This document shows, in pieces, positions 1-4,807 of a stretch of DNA of 6,950 bases. The notes under the pieces were generated by a model that was given only the letters and a program-made list of their open reading frames with translations, was not told where the DNA came from and did no database searches. Origin of the DNA: Dehalococcoides mccartyi (lineage in GTDB: Bacteria; Chloroflexota; Dehalococcoidia; UBA2979); contig CAMDAY010000118.1 of the NCBI GenBank assembly GCA_945888895.1, positions 1 through 6,950 of the forward strand, in the 5' to 3' direction. Position 1 is the stretch's first letter, and each line of letters starts with the position of its first letter. The translations under genes and the position numbers were made by a program.

Positions 1-21
1 CAGCACGCGCACGCGCTTCGC

Positions 22-51
22 TCGACGCGCGAGGGGTGCGCCGAATATGAT
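22..51 (+). promoter_or_regulatory. Candidate promoter of tRNA-Ser
   Basis: A -35-like TCGACG (22-27, 4 of 6 to TTGACA) is followed after 18 bp by TATGAT (46-51, 5 of 6 to TATAAT). A start near base 58 would lie a few bases before the mature tRNA 5' end at 65, as expected for a short trimmed leader. The same transcript could continue into miaB. The call rests on hexamer matching only. Confidence 0.45.
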
Positions 52-64
52 CGGCGTCCGGCCT

Positions 65-155
65 GGAGGGGTCGCATAGTGGTCTAGTGCGGGCGCCTGC
101 TAAGCGCCTGTCTCCGTTCTGGGGACCGAGGGTTCGAATCCCTCCCCCTCCGCCA
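65..155 (+). tRNA. tRNA-Ser(GCU), CCA encoded
   Basis: The full class II cloverleaf can be drawn. The acceptor stem GGAGGGG (65-71) pairs perfectly with CCCCTCC (145-151). The D stem is GCA/TGC (74-76 with 88-90). The anticodon stem GGCGC/GCGCC (92-96 with 104-108) closes the loop CTGCTAA, with anticodon GCT at 99-101. The long variable arm is GTCTCC/GGGGAC (110-115 with 121-126, one G-U pair), and the T arm is GAGGG-TTCGAAT-CCCTC (128-144). The discriminator is G152 and CCA is encoded at 153-155. The long variable arm and the anticodon together identify serine, reading AGC and AGU codons. The adjacent miaB is unlikely to act on this tRNA, because MiaB uses i6A37 tRNAs that read codons starting with U. 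Confidence 0.97.
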
Positions 156-226
156 CCGACTCCCGCTCGAGAGAACCTCGCGCCGCCATCAGCAAGCGGA
201 GTCACGCGAGGCCATCGAGCACCCCC

Positions 227-242
227 GCCGCCCGCAGGCGGC
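227..242 (+). other. Hairpin just before the miaB ribosome site
   Basis: GCCGCC (227-232) and GGCGGC (237-242) form a perfect 6-bp G+C stem with a CGCA tetraloop. It ends 3 bases before the miaB Shine-Dalgarno site GAGGAG (246-251). No T-run follows, so it is not a classical terminator. It could mark the 3' boundary of the tRNA transcript, partly attenuate readthrough, or be chance in G+C-rich DNA. Apart from this hairpin and the Shine-Dalgarno site I see nothing in 156-257. Confidence 0.35.
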
Positions 243-257
243 AACGAGGAGTTGCCC

Positions 258-1625
258 GTGTCGACCTTCCACATCTGGACGCTGGGCTGCCAGATGAACC
301 AGGCTGACTCGCTCAAGCTTGCCGCCGGCCTCGAGCAGCTCGGCTACCACGCCGTCGAGGACGACCTCGAGGCCGACCTCGTCGTCATCAACACCTGCTC
401 GGTGCGACAGCACGCCGAGGATCGCGCGTACTCGCGGATGGGGATGCTCAAGAAGCGCCGTTCGCAGGGCGGCGAGTTCAAGCTCGCCGTCATGGGCTGC
501 ATGGTCGGCCCGAAGACGGACGAGCTCCGCAAGCGCTTCCCGTACGTCGATGTGTGGGCGCGCCCGCAGGAGTTCGACGGCATCCTGCAGGTCGCCGGCG
601 ATTACCGCGACGTGTCCGAGGGCGAGCTGGGCACGCTCCTCGGCGCCGAGGGTGACCCGCGCACCTTCCAGATGGCGCAGGGGACGTACGGGCTGCCGAA
701 GGGGCCGACGGCCTACGTGCCGGTGATCCACGGCTGCGACAAGTTCTGCACCTACTGCATCGTCCCGCTGCGACGTGGCCGCGAGGACTCGCGTGCGGCG
801 GCGGACATCCTCGACGAGGTGCGCTTCCTCGCCGACCACGGGGTGCGCGAGGTGACGCTGCTCGGCCAGACCGTCGAGGCGTACGGGCACGACCTCGAGG
901 CCGACGCGAACGGCGGGCGACCTGACCTCGCGACGCTGTTCGAGGGCATCGACCGCATCGACGGCATCACGCGCGTGCGCTTCCTGACCTCGTACCCCAA
1001 GGACATGACCGACCGCATCATCGACGCCGTCGCCGACCAGCCGAAGGTCTGCGAGCACTTCAACATCCCCGTGCAGTCCGGCTCCGAGTCGATGCTCGCG
1101 CGCATGCGCCGCGGCTACACCGTCGCGATGTTCGAGGAGCGCGTGGCGCGCATTCGCTCGCGCATGCCGGACGCGGCGATCGTGACCGACGTGATCGTGG
1201 GCTGCCCCGGTGAGACCGAGGAAGAGTTCGCGGACACGGTCGCGCTCCTCGAGCGCACGGAGTTCGACATCATCCACGTCGCCGCCTACTCGCCGCGCCC
1301 CGGCACCTACGCCGCGCGCAACATGCCGGACGACGTGCCCGCCGAGGTGAAGAAGGCGCGCCTGCAGGTCATCGAGGCGATCCACGCCGCCTCGTCCGAG
1401 CGCATCAACCAGCGCGTCCTCGGCCGCGAGGTCGAGGTGCTGATCGAGCAGAGCGAGAGCGGCCGCTCGACCGGGCGCACCCGGCAGGGCCAGCTCGTCC
1501 ACTTCGACGCGATGGGCCCCGTCGGCGGCCGCCTCGGCACGCTGGTCGACGTCGAGATCTCCGCGGTCACGCCGTGGTCACTGCAGGGGCGTCTCGCCGG
1601 CAGCCACTCGCTGTCGGTCCTGTAG
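258..1625 (+). CDS. miaB: MiaB, tRNA-2-methylthio-N6-dimethylallyladenosine synthase
   Basis: This is a radical-SAM methylthiotransferase that converts i6A37 to ms2i6A37 in tRNAs reading codons that begin with U. It is a 455-residue cytoplasmic enzyme with two [4Fe-4S] clusters. The N-terminal UPF0004 domain carries the three auxiliary-cluster cysteines C11 (LGCQMN), C47 (NTCSVR) and C81 (GCM). The radical-SAM motif CxxxCxxC is C160-C164-C167 (GCDKFCTYC), almost at the E. coli positions. A C-terminal TRAM domain spans roughly residues 385-452. The GTG at 258 is chosen because GAGGAG (246-251) lies 6 bases upstream and MiaB homology begins at once (STFHIWTLGC). The open frame extends upstream to 87, but that extension would read through the tRNA gene. 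nrtR follows 19 bp downstream, probably on the same transcript. Related MTTases (MtaB, RimO) differ in their N-terminal motifs, so MiaB is well supported. Confidence 0.96.
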   Translation: MSTFHIWTLGCQMNQADSLKLAAGLEQLGYHAVEDDLEADLVVINTCSVRQHAEDRAYSRMGMLKKRRSQGGEFKLAVMGCMVGPKTDELRKRFPYVDVWARPQEFDGILQVAGDYRDVSEGELGTLLGAEGDPRTFQMAQGTYGLPKGPTAYVPVIHGCDKFCTYCIVPLRRGREDSRAAADILDEVRFLADHGVREVTLLGQTVEAYGHDLEADANGGRPDLATLFEGIDRIDGITRVRFLTSYPKDMTDRIIDAVADQPKVCEHFNIPVQSGSESMLARMRRGYTVAMFEERVARIRSRMPDAAIVTDVIVGCPGETEEEFADTVALLERTEFDIIHVAAYSPRPGTYAARNMPDDVPAEVKKARLQVIEAIHAASSERINQRVLGREVEVLIEQSESGRSTGRTRQGQLVHFDAMGPVGGRLGTLVDVEISAVTPWSLQGRLAGSHSLSVL

Positions 1626-1644
1626 CGTCGAGGAGAACGACCAC

Positions 1645-2271
1645 ATGGGCACCGCCACGATCGTCGTCATCTTCGCGATCGTAGAGGCACGCCTGCAGGT
1701 GCTGCTGATCCACCGCTCCGCCCCGCCCGAGCAGGACGCGTGGGCGCCCCCCGGCGGCACGTGGGACGGCAGCGAATCGCTGGGGGCCAGCGCGCAGCGC
1801 AAGCTCGTGCAGGAGACCGGCGCGTCCGACCTGTACCTCGAGCAGCTGTTCACGATGTCGGGCCTCGACAGCGCGCAGCCCTCGGTCGCCGTCGCCTACT
1901 TCGCGCTGATCGAGGCGTCGAAGGTGCGCCTGCGCGAGGAGGAGGCGTGGCACCCCGCCTGGCACCCGGTGGACGAGCTGCCTCGACTGGCCTTCGACAA
2001 CAACCGCGTGATCGCGCAGGCCGTCGCGCGCGTCGGCGCGAAGCTCGACTACATGAACATCGCCTACGGCCTGCTCCCCGACCTCTTCACGATCCGCGAG
2101 CTGCAGGCCACGTACGAGGCGATCCTGCGCCGCCCGCTGGACCGCCGGAACTTCCGCAAGCGCATGATCTCCACGGGGATCATCGAAGCGACCGAGGAGC
2201 TCCGCCGCCGCGGCGCGCACCGCCCCGCGCAGCTGTTCCGCTTCACCTCGAAGCTACCGGTGGTGCTGTAG
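1645..2271 (+). CDS. nrtR: NrtR-type NUDIX/winged-helix transcriptional regulator of NAD biosynthesis
   Basis: This 208-residue protein has the two-domain plan of NrtR: an N-terminal Nudix fold (about 1-135) and a C-terminal winged helix (about 145-205). The second domain shows family-typical stretches such as FTIRELQATYEAILRRPLD and RNFRKRMISTGIIE, and the end RPAQLFRF. NrtR proteins repress NAD genes and release DNA on binding ADP-ribose or related metabolites. The Nudix box (residues 38-60) reads G-x5-E44-x7-R52-K-L-V-Q-E57-T-G-A. Against REUXEEXGU, two metal-binding glutamates are replaced (K53, Q56), so hydrolysis is probably lost while ligand sensing may remain. The ATG at 1645 has GAGGAG (1630-1635) 9 bases upstream. 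The gene follows miaB by 19 bp and lies 5' of nadABC, apart from an intervening reversed gene. Some family members regulate sugar genes; the NAD assignment comes from context. Confidence 0.88.
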   Translation: MGTATIVVIFAIVEARLQVLLIHRSAPPEQDAWAPPGGTWDGSESLGASAQRKLVQETGASDLYLEQLFTMSGLDSAQPSVAVAYFALIEASKVRLREEEAWHPAWHPVDELPRLAFDNNRVIAQAVARVGAKLDYMNIAYGLLPDLFTIRELQATYEAILRRPLDRRNFRKRMISTGIIEATEELRRRGAHRPAQLFRFTSKLPVVL

Positions 2272-2276
2272 GGGCT

Positions 2277-2284
2277 AGTTAGCG
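2277..2284 (+). repeat. 8-bp direct repeat AGTTAGCG, left copy
   Basis: AGTTAGCG begins 6 bases after the nrtR stop codon and overlaps the 3' end of the reversed low-GC gene. An identical copy lies at 3383-3390 on the other side of that gene. Together they bracket about 1.1 kb of lower-GC DNA, as a target-site duplication or recombination scar would. A chance match between two short boundary regions is not excluded. Confidence 0.35.
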
Positions 2285-3310
2285 CCCGTATGCGAGGGCG
2301 CTGTTGAGCCGCTCAGATCGAAAGTGATTACACCGGTAGCGGTCACGCAGCCCATGCTTCATCTGCAAGCGCAGCAAGTGGAGATCGAGATCGATCGGCG
2401 TGTCGAAACGAGCGGGCTCCTTCAGATCCATACTGCGGAACCACAGAACGCCATAGATACCAAAGTCTGCCGAACGATCAGTCATGTAGGTGGTCAGTTG
2501 CGTAACGAGCCCATGCTCTATGTCCGCACTGTGCGCGTGCTTGAATTCAAGGCAGGCCGTCGCGCGCGTTCCATCCGCTAAGTTCCCGGCGATAAGGAAA
2601 TCCAGCCGACCGCCAGCGCTCTGGTGCTCCGGAATCAATTCGAAGTTCTTCGCGGTCGCAACGTCATAGAGCAAGCCTTGTAGCGTCGGATGAATCTCGG
2701 TTTCCCGCTTCGGACGCCGCCCAACCACCCGCCGACCATCGCGCACGACATCCCAGAACGCCGGATACATGTTGCTGTCGCGAATCTTAGTCTGAAGCCC
2801 GATCAGCCCGGCGATAACTTCAGCGACGAAGTCACTGCGTGTCGCATATGTGGTCGCGGGAACGATCGCCTTAGCCCGCGCCCAGCGTGCCAACTCAGGA
2901 GGAGGAAGCACCGGGGTGGTCACAACGCGTGCATGATTGCGGTTGTACTCAAACTCCGGATCCGCCCCACCGTGTAGCGCGTCGCCATATGTCTGATCGA
3001 GAAGCCGCACTTCCAAATACTCCGGTGACCACATCAGTTGAACGACGAGCTTGCCGCGCAGCGTACCGTCCGGAAGCGGCGTATTTGCTTCAGTCCCATT
3101 GCGAGTGAGCGTCAGCCCATTGGAATCCAGCTGGGCCACGAGCTCATAACCGTCCGAACGCACCCGGAATAGGACACCCTCACCGACAGCCGGAATCTTC
3201 AGCAGCGGATCGAGGAAATAGATCGCCGTGGCGGTCGCGACGATTAACTCGCGGGCGGTCGCGAGAGTACGCAAAGCGGGGGCGATCTCAACGAAGGTCG
3301 ACGACTGCAT
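2279..3310 (-). CDS. Unrecognised protein with a C-terminal RecB-like PD-(D/E)XK nuclease domain
   Basis: I do not recognise this 343-residue protein as a named family. Its C-terminal half has the ordered signature of a RecB/Cas4-like nuclease: a helix glutamate in TEIHPTLQGLLYD (E205), GRLDFLI (D237), LEFK (E255, K257), and QLTTY (Q271, Y275), matching GxhD, ExK and QxxxY. The metal-binding residues are all present, so an active DNase is plausible. Residues about 28-110 alternate short hydrophobic strands (GVLFRVR, YELVAQL, KLVVQL, YLEVRLL), suggesting a beta-sandwich that could bind a ligand or nucleic acid. No signal peptide or membrane segment is visible. The G+C content is lower than its neighbours (56% over 2281-2520), and leucine TTA codons occur. 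The gene is convergent with nrtR (7-bp gap) and divergent from nadA. There is no Shine-Dalgarno site; see the -10-like element at 3317-3322. A role in defence or DNA repair is inference only. Confidence 0.8.
   Translation of the reverse strand: MQSSTFVEIAPALRTLATARELIVATATAIYFLDPLLKIPAVGEGVLFRVRSDGYELVAQLDSNGLTLTRNGTEANTPLPDGTLRGKLVVQLMWSPEYLEVRLLDQTYGDALHGGADPEFEYNRNHARVVTTPVLPPPELARWARAKAIVPATTYATRSDFVAEVIAGLIGLQTKIRDSNMYPAFWDVVRDGRRVVGRRPKRETEIHPTLQGLLYDVATAKNFELIPEHQSAGGRLDFLIAGNLADGTRATACLEFKHAHSADIEHGLVTQLTTYMTDRSADFGIYGVLWFRSMDLKEPARFDTPIDLDLHLLRLQMKHGLRDRYRCNHFRSERLNSALAYGR
2281..2302. terminator. Candidate bidirectional terminator hairpin
   Basis: AGCGCCC (2281-2287) and GGGCGCT (2296-2302) form a perfect 7-bp stem around an 8-base loop. 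It begins 10 bases after the nrtR stop codon and lies in the last codons of the convergent gene, so it could end transcripts from both directions. Neither side has a U-run, which lowers confidence. In G+C-rich bacteria, convergent ends often use such hairpins without a clear tail. Confidence 0.4.
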
Positions 3311-3316
3311 TGCGGA

Positions 3317-3322
3317 AGCATA
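3317..3322 (-). promoter_or_regulatory. -10-like element of the nuclease-like gene (leaderless start)
   Basis: Read on the minus strand, TATGCT (TAnnnT class) ends exactly 6 bases before the ATG at 3310, which would place the transcript start on the start codon. No purine-rich ribosome site lies between it and the ATG. No convincing -35 hexamer is visible 16-18 bp further upstream. This geometry is typical of leaderless genes in several G+C-rich phyla. Confidence 0.4.
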
Positions 3323-3341
3323 CTCGTCGGCATCTCCCGGA

Positions 3342-3370
3342 TTGACCCCCTTGAGGACTAAGCGTAAGGT
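3342..3370 (+). promoter_or_regulatory. Candidate nadABC promoter
   Basis: TTGACC (3342-3347, 5 of 6 to the -35 consensus) is followed after exactly 17 bp by TAAGGT (3365-3370, of the TAnnnT form common in G+C-rich bacteria). Transcription would begin near 3377, giving a leader of roughly 113 bases before the chosen nadA start. The first palindromic box covers the -10 element and the second follows the predicted start, an arrangement suited to repression. Confidence 0.5.
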
Positions 3371-3379
3371 TAACGCATA
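3359..3379 (+). promoter_or_regulatory. Candidate NrtR operator, box 1
   Basis: This 21-bp imperfect palindrome has the core GCGTAAGGTTAACGC (3362-3376); 7 of 10 symmetric base pairs match. It covers the candidate nadA -10 hexamer. It agrees with box 2 at 14 of 21 positions, including both GCGT and ACGC ends and the asymmetric A on each flank. NrtR operators in other phyla are also palindromes of about this length. Assignment to NrtR comes from context. Confidence 0.45.
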
Positions 3380-3382
3380 GTC

Positions 3383-3390
3383 AGTTAGCG
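3383..3390 (+). repeat. 8-bp direct repeat AGTTAGCG, right copy
   Basis: This copy is identical to bases 2277-2284 and lies in the nadA promoter region, overlapping the left arm of operator box 2. If the pair is an insertion scar, the reversed nuclease-like gene entered between nrtR and the nadA control region. Confidence 0.35.
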
Positions 3391-3405
3391 TACTGAGTAC
3401 GCAAA
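3385..3405 (+). promoter_or_regulatory. Candidate NrtR operator, box 2
   Basis: The core GCGTACTGAGTACGC (3388-3402) is a perfect inverted repeat with 7-bp arms and a single central G. Extended to 21 bp, 9 of 10 symmetric pairs match. Its centre is 26 bp from the centre of box 1, about two and a half helical turns. It would lie at about +9 to +29 of the candidate nadA transcript. It is the most symmetric short site I found in the window's non-coding DNA, next to a regulator of the matching pathway. Confidence 0.6.
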
Positions 3406-3412
3406 GTGCGAG

Positions 3413-3429
3413 AACCGGAGCGGCCGGTT
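3413..3429 (+). other. Small hairpin in the nadA leader
   Basis: AACCGG (3413-3418) and CCGGTT (3424-3429) form a perfect 6-bp stem with a 5-base loop in the presumed untranslated leader, 8 bases after operator box 2. It may be a structural element of the leader or chance. I see no match to a known riboswitch. Confidence 0.25.
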
Positions 3430-3489
3430 AATCGCGCGGCGTGCGAGGCCCACCGGGGCGCAGACGCGAGACGAAGACTCGAGGCTCCC

Positions 3490-4704
3490 GTGACGTCACC
3501 TGCGGCGCTCAAGCCGAATCCGTACTTCCCCATCGCCCAGCTCCAGTGCGAGACCGACACCGGCATCGACACCATCCCGCTCGCCCTCGAGCAGTCGTTC
3601 CCGTCGTGGCAGACCTCCATTCCGGAGCGCTACACGAAGATGGACGCCGAGGAGCTCTCGCGGCGCATCCGCGGCGCGCGCGCGACGCTGGGCGACAAGG
3701 TCGTGATCCTCGGGCACCACTACCAGCGCGAGGACATCATCCAGTTCGCCGACGACCGAGGTGACTCGTTCGCGCTGGCGCAGTACGCGGCCTCGCACCC
3801 GGAGGCGCCGTACATCGTGTTCTGCGGCGTGCACTTCATGGCGGAGGCGGCGGACATCCTCGCCGCGCCGCACCAGCAGGTGATCCTGCCGAACATCGAG
3901 GCCGGCTGCTCGATGGCGGACATGGCGAACGACGCGGACGTGAACCAGGCGTGGCGCGAGCTGGGCGAGCTGTACGGCGGCACGGACGACATCATCCCCG
4001 TGACGTACATGAACAGCGCGGCGAGCCTGAAGGCGTTCTGCGGCCGCAACGGCGGGGTCGTCTGCACCTCGTCCAACGCGGCGAAGGTGCTGGAGTGGGC
4101 CTTCGAGCGCGGCAAGCGCGTGTTCTTCTTCCCGGACCAGCACCTGGGCCGCAACACCGGCGCGTCCATGGGCATCCCGCTGGACGAGATGGTGCTGTGG
4201 AACTGGCGCCGCCCGGCCGGCAGCCTCGGCGGGGCGTCCGAGGAGGATCTGCTCCGCGCGCGCATCATCCTGTGGCAGGGCCACTGCTCCGTGCACCAGC
4301 GCTTCTCGCTGACTCAGATCGAGGACGCGCGCGCCAAGTACCCCGGCGTCCAGATCGTCGTCCACCCGGAGTGCCGCTACGAGGTGGTGCAGGCCGCCGA
4401 CGCGAACGGCTCCACCGCGTACATCGCGAAGTACGTCGCGAACGCCGCGCCCGGCTCGATCATCGGCATCGGCACGGAGATCAACCTCGTCGCGCGGCTC
4501 GCGAAGGAGAACCCGGACAAGACGATCTTCTGCCTCGACCCGGTCGTGTGCCCGTGCAGCACGATGTACCGCGTCCACCCGGCCTACCTCGCGTGGGTCA
4601 TGGAGAGCCTGGTCGATGGCGTGGTCGTGAACCAGATCAAGGTCCCGGACGAAGTCCGCAAGGACGCCCGCGTCGCCCTCGAGCGGATGCTCGCATTGAA
4701 GTAG
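3490..4704 (+). CDS. nadA: NadA, quinolinate synthase
   Basis: NadA condenses iminoaspartate with dihydroxyacetone phosphate to quinolinate, using one [4Fe-4S] cluster bound by three cysteines. The 404-residue product shows the family landmarks VILGHHYQREDIIQFAD, FCGVHFMAE (C112), PVTYMNSAASLKAFCG, GVVCTSSNA (C192), FPDQHLGRNT and VHPECRYEV. The third cluster cysteine is in VCPCSTMYR, either C354 or C356. About 75 residues precede the conserved catalytic start, so this is a longer NadA form than the roughly 300-residue archaeal type. The GTG at 3490 is preferred: GAGG (3481-3484) lies 5 bases upstream and recognisable sequence (NPYFPIAQLQCETD) follows. The frame is open back to a GTG at 3406, but that start abuts operator box 2, has no ribosome site, and would add an Arg/Ala-rich, unconserved-looking 28 residues. 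It is the first gene of nadABC and is probably repressed by NrtR. Confidence 0.95.
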   Translation: MTSPAALKPNPYFPIAQLQCETDTGIDTIPLALEQSFPSWQTSIPERYTKMDAEELSRRIRGARATLGDKVVILGHHYQREDIIQFADDRGDSFALAQYAASHPEAPYIVFCGVHFMAEAADILAAPHQQVILPNIEAGCSMADMANDADVNQAWRELGELYGGTDDIIPVTYMNSAASLKAFCGRNGGVVCTSSNAAKVLEWAFERGKRVFFFPDQHLGRNTGASMGIPLDEMVLWNWRRPAGSLGGASEEDLLRARIILWQGHCSVHQRFSLTQIEDARAKYPGVQIVVHPECRYEVVQAADANGSTAYIAKYVANAAPGSIIGIGTEINLVARLAKENPDKTIFCLDPVVCPCSTMYRVHPAYLAWVMESLVDGVVVNQIKVPDEVRKDARVALERMLALK

Positions 4705-4705
4705 T

Positions 4706-4737
4706 GCGCGCTCATGGCGGGGATACCCCGCCCGCGC
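4706..4737 (+). other. Strong intercistronic hairpin between nadA and nadB
   Basis: GGCGGGG (4716-4722) and CCCCGCC (4726-4732) form a perfect 7-bp stem with an ATA loop. It is extended by an outer GCGCG/CGCGC stem (4706-4710 with 4733-4737) across a 5-base bulge (4711-4715). It starts 2 bases after the nadA stop codon and no U-run follows. It could protect the nadA 3' end, partly terminate to set the NadA:NadB ratio, or be a processing site. The rest of the 103-bp gap shows only the nadB ribosome site. Confidence 0.5.
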
Positions 4738-4807
4738 TCCGGGAGGTCGCGGGACGTCTCGGCCACTTTCAGATCGGCCCGCGAACCGTCACCGGAAAGA
4801 CGCCTCG

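Noticed and set aside
12..31. CGCGC/GCGCG inverted repeat near the window start
   Set aside because: Only 5 bp with a 10-base loop in very G+C-rich DNA and no U-run. It could belong to an upstream gene outside the window but cannot be supported.
87..257. In-frame extension of miaB upstream to 87
   Set aside because: It would translate the tRNA-Ser gene itself, has no ribosome site and encodes a Pro/Arg-rich stretch without MiaB similarity. The GTG at 258 has GAGGAG at the right distance.
189..1502. Long open frame on the minus strand across miaB
   Set aside because: It is an antisense shadow of a G+C-rich gene, with an Arg/Ala/His/Val-rich composition and no recognisable domain, while the + strand encodes a clear MiaB.
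2324..2977. Short + strand frames inside the reversed nuclease-like gene
   Set aside because: They have no ribosome sites and no domain, whereas the minus strand carries an ordered PD-(D/E)XK signature.
3496..4578. 360-codon minus-strand frame opposite nadA
   Set aside because: Same shadow pattern: codon third positions of nadA are G or C, which removes stop codons from the opposite strand.
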